Source: Pezicula radicicola (Eukaryota; Ascomycota; Leotiomycetes; Helotiales; Dermateaceae). Taken from it: a DNA stretch of 64,000 bases. The number at the start of each line of letters is the position of its first letter. The first letter of the stretch is position 1. This document shows, one piece after another, positions 1-11,799 of the stretch. The translations under genes and the position numbers were made by a program. Below the pieces are notes generated by a model. That model saw nothing but the letters and a program-made list of their open reading frames with translations, was not told the DNA's origin and ran no database searches. The stretch spans positions 682,001 through 746,000 of the forward strand of contig PDUO01000004.1 in assembly GCA_003008705.1 (NCBI GenBank). The letters are read 5' to 3'.

Positions 1-27
1 AATTTCAAAACGTACATAATTCGACAT

Positions 28-160
28 ACAGTACGAATTGGTTATAAGAGGTAATTTGATTGGGACAAGTGAGCCAAGTGAGTTACTCAAATCCATCTTT
101 TATGTCTGAATTGGTAGATAACTATTCAAAGTGATCTCTCATAAACCAATTCGTACGATA
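28..160. repeat. Short inverted-repeat element, MITE-like remnant
   Basis: The left arm (about 28-50) and the right arm (about 136-160) are near-perfect reverse complements around the core GTACGAATTGGTTAT, with one inserted base in the right arm. They enclose about 85 bp of non-coding DNA. The size and layout resemble a small terminal-inverted-repeat element. No target-site duplication is clear, and no transposase is nearby, so the assignment is tentative. Confidence 0.35.
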
Positions 161-1872
161 GTACCGTACAACTTGCTTTACAAGAAATTTATTTGATCAG
201 AGCTATATTATCTCCAATCAACCGAGGTTCTCATTCATAATCAACACAATATCGGGCTGTGAATGTGCAGAGTAAGTGGGAATCATATCTGACTATGTAT
301 AAAGATCCGCTGGAGCCTCACGTCTCTAGTCCGTCGTTGTTACCCACTGCGGCCATGCATGAATTGCTGCATAGAGCATAGACCTCTGTGTCGTAAACCA
401 AAATAGTTTTGATGATGAATACAAGAACAAACAGAAAGAGAAACAAAAGCACGGAAGTGCATTGGTTTGTTGAAATACCTAAAGAAATATGGTGTCTATA
501 GAAATTTGTGAAAGAGCCATGCTTTACTGGACCTTAAGAGGGGTGTAACAGGTCCGAAGCCGTAATCATGATGCTCCCAGAATCAGTCAACAGCAAACGA
601 GCCCTTCAAGAATCTACAGCTGACTGGTTCCTCAAAATATTCTCCTTGATCGTAGACAGTTGTGTCTGCCCACAAGGAAAGCTAGCACTTCAATCTTAGC
701 GCCTGGGATATTCACACGGTACCTTACCTCCTCCAACGTGGGTGCTAGGAGTCTGTGAAGTTGTTGCTGTAGCGCGGTGAGACGACACATAAAGACGAAG
801 GACAAAAATTTTTCGAGATGAAGATCCAGCTTCAGTACAGCACATGCGTAGTACAGGTGGTAAACCCAGAAGAAAAGTCTGCTTCCTCATGCGCCCGCTG
901 CTCCTAAACTTTCGAGGACGGTAAGCATGAATAGGGAGATGCCAATTGGTGGTACAAAAGCAACTCAGCTCATTCACGGAGAAGCAGCTGGCAATTGTTA
1001 ATAAGTAGCCAATGGCAATTTGAAAGCGAAGATGGGGAGCAGTGATGGGAAAACAGTCTAGCCCTACACACATGCTGCTGGTGACTAGTGCTAGAAGTGT
1101 ATGTGCCAAAACGGCAGCCTCAATTTCGTGAGCGAACTCCACCAATCTTTCTCTACCAACATCTTCCTTCCAACATCATTGTCGACGGCAATCTTCGTTT
1201 TGTTATTCTAACTGTTGCAATTGCAATCCAGTACCACTTGTCTAGGATCTTCGTTCCTGTATCTAATGCTATTGGGACGTGAAAGCTCGCTGCCGACGTC
1301 TCAAAATCCTGAGGACAATACATAATCATGTGCCAACGAGCTTCAACAAGCACGCACATTCAGCTCAACCTTCGCACCGTGGGTACCCCAAAAGATGAAA
1401 TAGCAGTCTTTGAAACAAGGCCTTAACTCGCCGTCATGGTGCAGTCATTAGGTGCTTCTGACGTAGCAACCCTTATGTTCCTACCTTCTATGGAGCACAG
1501 GCAAGTGCTCTTCTTTACCGTTCGTTGAAAGGACCTAATCCAAACGCACCAGACAACCCATGACGTTTCCTACACAGGACTCGACGCAGACCCTTAACGT
1601 ATGCAAGCACCCAAACATCGACTGTCATTCCACAAAAACTGCGACACCGACAAGAAGCACGCCAAACAAGTTGCAATAATGGAAAGACACATGCTCACCC
1701 CTAGGAGAAGCACGTTATATCTTGAAACCCTCAGCACTTAGAGCCCCTCCATACTGAATACCGACACCCCTACACCGAAGCAGCATCGCAACTGGCATCG
1801 GCACCAGACGCACAGCGGTTGTATATGCATAGCATAATGGTGCCGCGGACAAGATATCTGTGACCTCCGCCG
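161..1872. other. Gene-free stretch at the left edge
   Basis: Only short overlapping reading frames occur here on both strands, none with recognisable domains, consistent codon use or plausible splice chains. I see no supported gene. The stretch may hold regulatory or decayed sequence. Confidence 0.5.
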
Positions 1873-1928
1873 CCTGCCACCTGCCGCCTGCTACCTGCCA
1901 CCTGCTACCTGCCACCTGCCACCTGCAT
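1873..1928. repeat. 7-bp tandem repeat (CCTGCCA)n
   Basis: Eight consecutive 7-bp units of consensus CCTGCCA, with CCTGCTA and CCTGCCG variants, form a minisatellite. Because 7 is not a multiple of 3, the array is open in several frames and creates spurious repetitive peptides (GRWQVAG-like on the minus strand). It lies in gene-free DNA. Confidence 0.85.
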
Positions 1929-2915
1929 TATTCCAGTGGTCTATAAGCAGAGTGGGGTTGAACGACCGTGAGAATACCACTAGGCACTGGTATTTACCCA
2001 GCAGTGCAAAGGTTGATATTGCAGACCAGTCTAGTGACCAACTACAGGCCTTGAAGTATAAATGAAATCCAGAACTAGCTTTCTTGGAATTGATTTTTGT
2101 CTCTTTGTAACTTGCCAGAGCCTGTCTTCTTAGCAAAGGTTGACCTGCTTTGTGCACAACCAAATGCAAAGTCTAAGGAGTTAAGGAGATTCATTGTATC
2201 CTCTATATCTTGCTGGATATTTCATACAATGTAATCCACTAGGTACGGTCTATTTATACGCCAAGTCTTGTTTCTGGCAGCGAATAGCCTGCACATCGAG
2301 TCCTTGTTCCGACTTCGGATGAGACCCTTGGCCTGGCTGGAGTTTGTGCTACTTATCTGTTGTTCCCACGCGGAAATGTTTTCTTTTCGGCTGCAACACA
2401 AAGGCAGGCCTTGCTTTTTTCATATTTGGGGCTGGAGGCGAACAGTATGGGGCCTTGGATGAGCCAAGCACAGTGGATTATACAACTTGGTTATTGAAGT
2501 TTATATATCTCACAGAACGTCGTTCGTTGTATAGCTCCCATGCATATTGCGAGTTTCTCCGAGCCGAGAGACTGCTTCTGTGGCTTGCCCAATATGCAGA
2601 AGTGCAAAAACGACCCCCGCACCCCACGTCCCACGAAATGGCCTCGGAGCAGCCTTTTATCGAAGGAGGTGGAGGACTTGAGATCCTATCATTTTCCAGA
2701 CCACATTTTCACAACAAATTCAAAGTAGATGCTAGTCGGCGTCGATGGACTGCATCGCAAGATGAGACCAGGGCCAAGAGTAGCTTGGAATTGAGTTTCC
2801 TTGAACGCGCCTGACATGTCAAGATGCCACAAGTTTGGTCACGGCATCGAAAGCGAGCGTTACAAAGCCACCTCACCTAACTGGGCTTCCGATGCACAGT
2901 TGTGATAGCTTTGTA
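1929..2915. other. Gene-free stretch with one long uninterpreted frame
   Basis: A plus-strand frame of about 156 codons (2344-2814) is open but has low-complexity, unbiased composition, no family resemblance and an overlapping open frame. I do not call it a gene. Nothing else recognisable is present. Confidence 0.4.
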
Positions 2916-3440
2916 TCACCATACCCATGCCTTCAGCATATGATAGCCATTCCTACACAGAATGTTTGCTTCCACAGCAGCATACTCGGAGACGGCCATG
3001 ATAGCGAAGATGCAGGTGAACAGAGCCTCGGTAGCCTTGAACTGCCATCCCAAATCTTTAGGGTTCTCGTGCCACTCGGAAAGGACCCCGACGCTACAGA
3101 GCAAAAGCTGCGCCGAGCTAGACGTCAAAAGGCGAGTGTTTAGCCCTGAAGCAGGTCTTGTGCTCCCACGCGATTCGGAAGATGCAAAGCTCAACTTGCT
3201 TGGTAGTTGGCCATTGGTTGAGGACGTTGCCCTGAACGCAGCATGGTGTGATCAGATCTTGATCTAGCGGTGGAGAATGGCGGCGGTCAAGAGAGAGTAG
3301 TGAGAAAGTAGGTAAGCAAAGATATGTGTGCAGAGCACCAGAGGGTAGTACCGTGGTGAAAACCGAATCCTGCGCACTTCTCAGCTCAGCCATCTGATGA
3401 AGTGCATAAGGGATAGGGATTCCCATAGGTATATATACCT
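2916..3440 (-). pseudogene. Possible decayed or partial membrane-protein gene
   Basis: Two minus-strand frames carry membrane-protein-like peptides. One, near 3290-3385, reads YYPLVLCTHIFAYLLSHYS and continues hydrophobic, ending at a TAG. The other, at 2916-3194, contains AQLLLCSVGVLSEWHENPKD followed by a hydrophobic segment (ALFTCIFAIMAVSEYAAV). They resemble successive parts of a fungal integral membrane protein but sit in different frames, with stops between them and no clear intron to join them. I infer a truncated or decayed gene whose family I cannot name. Chance open frames remain possible. Confidence 0.3.
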
Positions 3441-3947
3441 ACTCGCGAGGTATATTTAATGCATGAGAGGATCTGACTTTTCATAATTTCAGAACCGTCT
3501 CACTTTGGCTTTTATGAAAGACTAAAGTAAAGCCAAAGGCACAGACACACAGACACAACGCCCCACTTGCCTTATCGTATCGATTATCGCCGCTACTACG
3601 TTGGTTCATGCCTTTCATAGTTTCCACCTCACCTCCATCCAGAATTCACAACTTTTAAATTTTGTCTCCTGTCATACCAGCGTCACCTGTCAACAGCACA
3701 CAGCCAAAGCTGTCCTCCACCTCTCTTGCGAAGCCTGTCTTTGTCTCAACTGACCTCAGATACGATCTCTTCTTTCAATTGAAGCTTGTCGAACTACCAG
3801 AACCACTGTACCTTTCGTACCTCCGTATCCAAGGCTATTTTGCTCGTCCGGTGGGAACTAGCAATTAGTTGATCCTCACGACCAGAGTTGAAGCCCACAA
3901 AGCTATTCACCTCTGCAGCAGCCTTGTTGATTGCTTCTTCAATCGCC
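3441..3947 (+). promoter_or_regulatory. Trehalase upstream region
   Basis: About 500 bp of pyrimidine-rich non-coding DNA lies directly upstream of the trehalase start and should hold its promoter and 5' leader. I did not find an AGGGG/CCCCT stress-response element in it by eye. Confidence 0.4.
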
Positions 3948-6405
3948 ATGAGTTCGTCACAAGTTACCCCTACCCGGCAGCGGGTTGTAGCTACTTCTCC
4001 TACCAAGCCGAGGACATCATCAGAGACCGATCCGTACGCAGCTGCCTCTGTATACTATGGCAGCACATCGCCCCATACCAATCGAAGACATTATCGCCAC
4101 CGCACATTTTCTGCGAGCGTGAGTTGGCTCGAATGTCTCTCTCGCCCTTGCCTAAGCTGACATCATCCGATCGTAGAACCATGGCCCCAGCGACCTCATG
4201 GCAATCGAGAACTTTGGCTTGAAACAGCCGGTTCGAAGAGGTAGCCATGGTGAGTATTGCATGCTCAGTTTCATAAAGACACAAGCTAATTTGCTTTTCT
4301 ATAGACGAAATCACCTTACTTGCGCGACGCTTTGTTATTCAGGTCGATGCCACACTTGAGAGCTTGGAGAAGCAGGAGGATACTGATGGTAACGCACAAA
4401 TCACAATTGAAGATGATGGACCAAGAGTAAGAATCACTCTCGAACGTTCTTCTGATTCATACTAATATACGCCTCACTAGGTATTCTCACTGGGCACGGC
4501 AGCGTCGAACGGGTTCAATCGATTTGATGTTCGTGGCACATATATGCTCTCAAACCTTCTGCAAGAATTGTATCTTGCAAAGGAGCATGGCTTGAAGCAA
4601 ATTGTGCTTGATGAGGCAAGATTGAATGAAAACCCCGTTAATCGATTGGCAAGACTCATCAAGGACTCGTTCTGGGAGGGATTGACCCGCCGAATCGACG
4701 GCTCGGTCATTGAAATTGCTGGCCGAGATCCCAAGGACTGGACTGATGACCCCCGTCCCAGAATCTACATCCCCAGAGGTGCTCCGGAGCAATTTGAATA
4801 CTACACAAAGGTTGCTAAGGATCGTCCTGAAGTACGACTGGATGTCTGCTGGCTCCCAGAGAAGATTACACCTGAGGCAGTACGAGAAATGAATGCAAAG
4901 CCAGGACTCCTGGCAGTAGCTATGGAGAAGGTCATACATCCTGTCACCGGTGTCGAGGAGCTCAAGGGCCTGCCTTTTGTTGTGCCTGGTGGCCGTTTCA
5001 ACGAGTTATACGGCTGGGATTCATACATGGAGTCTCTCGGACTGCTTGTCAATGACAAAGTTGACCTTGCCAAATCAATGGTGCTCAATTTCATTTTTTG
5101 TATTGAACATTACGGGAAGATCCTGAACGCAACGCGGTCGTACTATCTCTGCCGTTCTCAGCCACCATTCCTCACAGACATGGCGTTACGAGTGTACAAC
5201 CGACTAGACAGAGGACCGGAGGCTGATGCTTTCCTTAGAACAGCAATTCTAGCTGCGATCAAAGAATACCATAGTGTATGGATGGCCGAACCACGTTTTG
5301 ATCCCACTACTGGTCTCTCTCGTTATCGACCACAAGGTCTCGGTATTCCACCTGAGACGGAGGCTTCCCATTTTACACATTTGCTCGAACCTTACGCTAA
5401 GAAATATGGCGTGACCTTTGAAGGATTCGTGAAGGGTTATAACTCTGGAGAGATCAAGGAGCCTGAGCTGGATGATTATTTTCTCCACGACCGAGCTGTT
5501 AGAGAGTCTGGCCATGACACGTCTTACCGACTTGAGAAGGTGGCTGCTAACCTAGCCACGATCGACCTGAATTCTCTGCTATACAAATATGAGACGGACA
5601 TTGCACGCACAATCCGGGGTACTTTCAATGACAAATTGGTCATCCCAGCTGAATTCTGTGTTGGTGATATGAAGCCTGGCGAAATTGTCACGTCAGCGAT
5701 GTGGGATCGGCGTGCACGAACAAGAAAGCTGGCTATTGATAAATACCTGTGGAACGAGAAGAAGGGCATGTATTTCGACTACGATACAGTTAAGAAGGAG
5801 CAATGCTCTTATGAGTCTTGTACGACCTTTTGGTCGATGTGGTCTGGAGTCTGCTCCCCAAAGCAAGCAGCTAAACTCGTCGCTACCGCGATTCCGAAGC
5901 TCGAAGCCGATGGCGGTCTGTTGTCTGGCACAGAAGAATCCAGGGGTGTTGTTGGCTTGGACCGACCTAACCGACAATGGGACTATCCATACGGATGGGC
6001 TCCCCAGCAGATGCTTGCCTGGACCGGACTGCACCGCTATGGTTATCAAGAAGATGCCGAGAGACTCGCGTACAAGTGGTTGTTCATGATCACCAAGGCC
6101 TTCGTGGACTTTAACGGAGTTGTCGTTGAAAAATATGATGTTACTCGAGCCAAAGACCCCCACCGCGTTGATGCTGAGTACGGTAACCAAGGCCTGGACT
6201 TCAAAGGTGTTGCAAAGGAAGGGTAAGTTGTACCCTCACGGACTCATAAAACTATACTGACAGGGACAGATTTGGATGGGTAAATGCTTCATATGTGTAC
6301 GGTCTGCAAATGGTCAATACCCGTATGAGACGAGCCCTTGGCACACTCACCGACTGGCCTGCATACTACCGGGCGACAGAGGCTAGCGAGGCCATTGAGG
6401 AGTAG
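3948..6405 (+). CDS. NTH1: Neutral (cytosolic) trehalase
   Basis: Hydrolyses trehalose to two glucose molecules in the cytosol (GH37 family). It mobilises the reserve sugar during germination and stress recovery. Model of five exons: 3948-4118, 4177-4249, 4305-4426, 4481-6222, 6270-6405, giving 747 aa, normal for fungal neutral trehalases. Both trehalase signatures are intact: [14 protein letters not shown] near residue 291 and [10 protein letters not shown] near residue 620. The N-terminal regulatory region has a protein kinase A-type site, RRGSH at residues 77-81. It also has an acidic EF-hand-like Ca-binding loop at about residues 107-118 ([12 protein letters not shown]). In yeast Nth1 these elements confer cAMP/PKA, 14-3-3 and calcium activation, so similar control is likely here. 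The start at 3948 has a good context (GCCATGA) and precedes the conserved [11 protein letters not shown] block. No signal peptide is seen, which argues against the acid (vacuolar or secreted) type. Confidence 0.96.
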
Positions 6406-7896
6406 CTGCAGAATCCCAGTTAGCGATTCATCCTAACTTCGTTCGTAGTTTTGTAAATAACCTCAGTTTGGATTTTAGTTACCCACGCTAACACAGTAAT
6501 CCAGTCCTTTTATTCAGCCTAACGACTTTTTTCCACTTGTCAACCCTCGCTCTTTTTCTCTAGTTTCGCCTTTCCCGCATTCGATTCTCCGGCAGACTTC
6601 TTATGATTTGAACTACTTGAATCTGGTCAATACATGTTAGGACAGTTGTGGATTTCGTCTGAAGTAAGGTTCGATCAAGCATCATATGCTCTTCATTATT
6701 TGCTTGATACCCAGAGAGCGAGCTCTCGACTGTTGTTTGTTGCAGGTTTTCGCATCCACTTTCCTCAATTGTCGATCCTCAACCGGGTGGTGGCGTACAA
6801 GGGATTCATAGAGGTGCATGTACAAGTACAGATAGACAAAAAGAGCTGCAGCAATCGCTCTATGAGAAGATAGAGAGAGACTAGCTCACACAGGGAGCGA
6901 AAGATGGCTGATAATTTCATGAATAATATAAGCTTTACCTTACTCGATGTATTGGATTGTGGCTCCGAAGCATTACTCCGCATGTCGCAGCCTCTTTATA
7001 GCCGGCCGATTGCGGGAGCGATTATCGCAATCCACCAGATCCGGAGCACCACAGCCTTGTGTTCCTGTGCACTTGTAGGCCAATAATATTTTATGTTCCT
7101 CACGCCGGGCCGAGGCAACGACTTGGAACCTTGCAGGCGATCAGACGCGCCAATCCCGATTTAAACTCTCCATCTCACATGCCAACCACTTCCACGACAA
7201 CGACGACACAAGTCAACACCTCAGCTCATTCTTTTTTTTTGCAGCCTTTTCACATGCGCACAGTCAGCATTGCGACGAGGCTGCCAATTAATCAATTAAT
7301 CATCTGCGCCCTTCATCGTCTCTGTCCTATGAACATGGTGAGTTCCAGCAGTATTTGAGCACGAGGGCACCCAAAACGGTTTTGCACGTTTTGCACGTTT
7401 TGCCAATAACGAGGGGCATCCGCATTACTTCCCCTTCGTCATTATTGGAAAAATATCTGGGGAAGAATGGTCGCCAACACAGCCAATCGCGGCAATGCTT
7501 CAGCCCTCGTCTCTGCTACCGTGATACCCTGCAATCCCCTTGGGCCGAAGGAAAGTGTCATGTTTTTGCACTTTCGCTGACTTGGGATTGGCCTGTAGCC
7601 TCGCCCCCCCATGAGACCACTGCTCCTCGATGTCCGAGGATCATCGAAGCTGCTCTCCAAGCCTTCTGTGTGCCCGCTAGACCGGCTCGAGGCCATAAGC
7701 GGATGGCCCATGACTACTGACTTATAACTCTCTACCTTCTCTTTTGCTTGTGATTTGTATTTATTTTCTCTCCCCCCGCTGACATCAAGTAGTCCTGACT
7801 TGAATATAACATCATACATCTTCCTTTGTCAAGTGCATAGGAAGCGATACTACTCAATACCTTGTACACAACTCACTCTCCACTCTACCACACATC
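6406..7896. other. Intergenic region: trehalase 3' end and isocitrate lyase promoter
   Basis: No gene is supported in these 1.5 kb. The right half should contain the isocitrate lyase promoter and a pyrimidine-rich 5' leader (about 7730-7890). It includes a short tandem repeat (see 7380-7404) and a C-run at about 7603-7609. Short open frames here look like chance. Confidence 0.5.
7380..7404. repeat. 9-bp tandem repeat (TTTTGCACG)
   Basis: Two exact copies of TTTTGCACG are followed by a partial third (TTTTGCC). They lie about 500 bp upstream of the isocitrate lyase start. The function is unknown. The unit could be a regulator-binding repeat or simple slippage. Confidence 0.7.
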
Positions 7897-9756
7897 ATGG
7901 CTGCCAACAACATGTCCAATCCCGCTGTGGACCCAAACACAGAGGAGCAACTTTTCCTCGACGAAGTGGCAGCTGTCAAGCAATGGTGGAGTGACTCTCG
8001 CTGGAGATACACCAAGAGACCTTTCACTGCCGAGCAAATTGTTTCAAAGAGGGGCAACTTGAAGATTGAGTATCCTAGCAACACACAAGCAAAAAAGCTA
8101 TGGAAGATATTGGAAGGCAGATTCCAAGTAAATACCCACCCAAAGTATATAATTCTGTTGCAGATACTAACAAGTGTGACAACCAGGCGGGAGATGCCAG
8201 TTACACCTATGGTTGCTTGGAACCTACAATGTTGACTCAGATGGCTAAATACCTTGATACTGTCTACGTCTCCGGTTGGCAATCGTCATCTACTGCCTCT
8301 GCATCCGATGAGCCCGGTCCAGATCTAGCAGATTACCCATACGTGAGCCCCAAAATACTTCTGCAATCTTTGTATTGCTACTTACTGACTCATCGCAGAC
8401 AACCGTCCCAAACAAAGTCGCCCATCTTTTCATGGCTCAGCTCTTCCATGACCGGAAGCAACGAGAGGAGCGTATTAGCACAAAATCGAAAGCAGACCGT
8501 AGCAAGCTTGCAAACGTCGATTACCTCCGACCCATTATTGCCGATGCGGACACTGGACATGGAGGTCTTACTGCTGTCATGAAGCTGACCAAGTTGTTCA
8601 TCGAGAAGGGTGCTGCTGGTATTCATATTGAGGATCAGGCTCCTGGAACGAAGAAGTGTGGACATATGGCTGGAAAAGTCTTGGTACCGATCAGTGAACA
8701 CATCAATCGTCTGGTTGCTATCCGAGCACAGGCTGATATCATGGGTAAGATAGAGTAAAATGTTTCTACACTGGGTTACTTGCTTAACTTCACCAGGATC
8801 TAATCTTCTTGCAATTGCACGAACTGACGCCGAAGCGGCAACTCTCATTACCACCACCATTGACCCCCGCGATCATGCTTACATCCTCGGCTCCACGAAC
8901 CCTACTCTGCAGCCTCTCAACGACCTGATGATTGCAGCTGAGCAAGCTGGCAAGACTGGCCCTGAACTACAAGCTATTGAAGATGCCTGGACCGCACAAG
9001 CTGGGCTGAAGCTTTTCAACGAGGCCGTGATTGACACTATTAATTCCGGCGTTCATGTTAACAAGAAAGAGCTCGTCGCTAAATTTCTCCAAGCCGTCAA
9101 AGGCAAGAGTAATTCTGAGGCGAGAGCTATTGCGAAGGGCATCACAGGTGTAGAAATCCCATTTAATTGGGACAGCCCAAGAACGAGAGAGGGTTACTAC
9201 AGAATCAAGGGAGGATGTGCTTGTGCGATCAACAGAGCCATTGCGTATGCTCCATACGCCGATGCCATCTGGATGGAGAGCAAGCTACCAGATTACGCAC
9301 AGGCCGAGGAGTTCGCCAAAGGTGTACACGCTGTCTGGCCCGAGCAAAAGTAAGTGGCCTTCCTGCGCTGCACTGATATTCATGCTAATGAGAAATAGGC
9401 TCGCTTATAACCTCTCTCCTTCCTTCAACTGGAAAACTGCCATGCCTCGCGCTGAGCAAGAGACCTACATTCAGCGTCTGTCCAAGCTCGGATACTGCTG
9501 GCAATTTATCACTCTTGCCGGTCTCCATACAACAGCTCTCATCTCTGACCAGTTCGCTAAGGCCTACAGTAAGCAGGGAATGCGTGCTTATGGCGAGCTG
9601 GTTCAGGAACCCGAAATGGATGGTGGTGTTGATGTAGTAAAGCATCAGAAATGGTCAGGTGCTAACTACGCAGATGAGCTATTGAAGATGGTCCAGGGTG
9701 GTGTTAGTAGCACAAGTGCTATGGGCAAAGGTGTTACCGAGGATCAATTTCACTGA
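7897..9756 (+). CDS. ICL1: Isocitrate lyase (glyoxylate cycle)
   Basis: Cleaves isocitrate to glyoxylate and succinate. This is the key glyoxylate-cycle step for growth on acetate and fatty acids, usually peroxisomal in fungi. Model of five exons: 7897-8127, 8187-8342, 8399-8744, 8797-9349, 9399-9756, giving 547 aa, the usual length. The catalytic signature KKCGHM is intact near residue 215, preceded by the conserved DADTGHGG and [10 protein letters not shown] stretches. Near the C-terminus is the family motif KGVTEDQF. The N-terminus ([20 protein letters not shown]) is also family-typical. The C-terminal tripeptide is QFH, so there is no canonical SKL-type peroxisomal signal, and import, if any, would need another signal. 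2-Methylisocitrate lyase is a related alternative, but the N-terminus and signature fit isocitrate lyase better. The gene is probably induced by acetate or fatty acids and glucose-repressed; that is family knowledge, not read from this promoter. Confidence 0.95.
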
Positions 9757-10408
9757 TTGTCGGTTGAAGGGAGTGAGTGGTTGAGAAAACGTGGGAAATA
9801 GGTACGTTGGTATGAAGTAGAGGTATATAAGATGACTGCGTGTACTGTATGCATTTGAATAGGGCATAATCGGAGCTTTCTTTGGTGTCTTTTATTCTTC
9901 TATTTAGTACGAAAGTACCTGCTTGTATCTTCATCCACTATTATATGGAAAAGCGCTTTCGTACCTACTTGTACTGTCGTGCTGTGATGCAGTGGAGACC
10001 TATAAGTGAAGAGGGGCACCGTCCTATTCTGGTCTGGGCTGGTGGGCTAGGGCCCTAGGCACTGGCTGGACGACTCGGTACAGTCCAGTCCACCCCGCTA
10101 AAGTGGGCCAGCAGGACAGCCCAACAAGGAGTCGATGATCCGCGCGAGCCATTAGCCCCCCCAGAGCCGAGTCCCTCATTCATTACGTTACCCGTTACCT
10201 ATACGGAGTCTCATTCATTCACTACCTACCTCTCCCTCTCTCACGAATCACCTCTCCTCCGCTGCGCTCAACGGGGATGATTCAATGGGCCACTCCATCT
10301 CGTCCCCTTCTTTTTCCTTTATTTCTTCTTCATCCACTCTTTGTCATTCCACAACTGCATTGTTACCATTGTTGCTGTCGCTAATTGTAGCCCTTGATAC
10401 CAACGAAG
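9757..10408. other. Intergenic region with GC-rich palindromic patch
   Basis: This region holds the isocitrate lyase 3' end and the promoter of the next gene. A perfect 12-bp palindrome CTAGGGCCCTAG lies at 10047-10058 inside a G/C-rich patch. The stretch from about 10200 is C/T-rich, as is common in fungal promoters and leaders. No gene is seen. Confidence 0.45.
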
Positions 10409-11799
10409 ATGGTTGTCTTTGTCGATCTAGAAGATGAAAGCCCCGAGCCCCCAGATATTGGTCGCATGGGAATTAATGCACAACAACAGCTTTGGCCCCA
10501 ACAGAGTAATAATCCAAGAGGGGGTGGTCATGGAGACTGGAGGGATTTCCATGACGGGGGTTCTGGCACGGGCAGTCCCAACAAATTGAGAGACAGGACC
10601 ATCATTGACGAGAGAATCAACCCTAACAAGACTGCTATGACTGAGGCTCTAGGGTGCTATCCGTATGTAACTACTCTTTCCCTCCCTTCAAACACGTCTC
10701 ATAGCATCTGTCATACTGCGCGACATACAGCTAACTTCCTCTCAACCAGAATCATAGCCTCTCTCTCCTCACACCTCGACCTCAACGACCTCGACTCTCT
10801 CTCTCTCACCTGCCGTCAGGCTCGCGCCAACCTCCTCCAATACCGCTCGCACCTCATCGTCGGCACGCTGCACTGTGAAAACGAAGATGTGGAGCCAGAC
10901 CCAGAGCATACCTTCCGGTATCGGGCCAGGGCAACGGATTATTATTTTGTGGAGCAGGGCAGAGACGTTAGAGACGTGGGTAAAGTCGGTACTTGTGCTA
11001 GGGATATGGTGAATGAGTGTAGGAGGTGCGAGAAGGTTGTTTGTCGGGTGAGTCGATGAGTTTTGTTCCTTCAATTGAGTTATGGGAGCTACCAGGAACT
11101 AGGTGCTAATGGGTTGGGCTTTAGAACTGTGCGATTAAACCTCCCGCACCGATCCTTCTCAAACATCGTCATCGTCGAATCTGCACTGCTTGCTCTCGTG
11201 CCCCGCTCACTGTCCTCGCTTCTGCCACCTCCACACCTCTTCTCCAACAGGCGCTTTGCGCTTGTCCTACGGGCGTGTACCTTTGCCAACCCTGTGGTCG
11301 GTCGCTTCGTTCATCAGACGCAGAATACGAATCAGTTTGGAAATGGAGAATAAGATACCTGCCGTCGCTTGGTGGACTGGGTGTAGGCATTGGCGAAGGG
11401 AATAGAGGAGTGCCCTGTGAGCGAGGTGCAGAGTGCCTAGCTGTACGCGAAGTAGAGAAGGAAGTTGATTGCGATGCCGAGGATGCGCGGGACGCTTACT
11501 CACCCTCTCCCTCCGGCTCGAATGTTAGTACACCTGTTTCGAGTCCTCCCAGAGGTGGAGCCGGATTTGGCAGCATGGGACCTGGGTATTTGAGACATGA
11601 AATTGAGGGCATTGGTGGCGTCGTGAAGAAAAAATTGGTCACGATGGAGAAAGTTGGTGCTTGCGTTCCTGAGTGGGGAGAGGAGAAGGATCAGGGACGC
11701 GTTTTGGTTAGGGAACAGGAAGGAAGAGTGAGGAGTTGGTGTGGCTGGTGTTATAGGATCATTCCTAGTAAGAAGGACTTGGCTGAGTTGAACGAGTGA
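10409..11799 (+). CDS. F-box-like, cysteine-rich protein of unknown function
   Basis: Three exons (10409-10662, 10750-11047, 11125-11799) give 408 aa. The start at 10409 (AAGATGG) is the first ATG in frame. Residues about 85-125 form an F-box-like helical pair: IIASLSSHLDLNDLDSLSLT followed by CRQAR and a leucine-rich turn. Cysteine pairs follow across the second splice junction: CRRCEKVVCRNC, then CTAC, then CACPTG, YLCQPCG, and finally WCGWC near the C-terminus. These look like zinc ligands. Removing the second intron joins CEKVVCR directly to NCAIKPP, which supports the splice model. The C-terminal half has a Ser/Pro/Gly-rich linker. If the F-box is real, the protein could recruit substrates to an SCF ubiquitin ligase. 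That is inference only, and I do not recognise a named family. It converges with the transporter gene at 12208. Confidence 0.75.

Noticed and set aside
2344..2814. Plus-strand open frame of about 156 codons as a gene
   Set aside because: No domain, biased composition or splice support; an overlapping frame is equally open and the region is otherwise gene-free.
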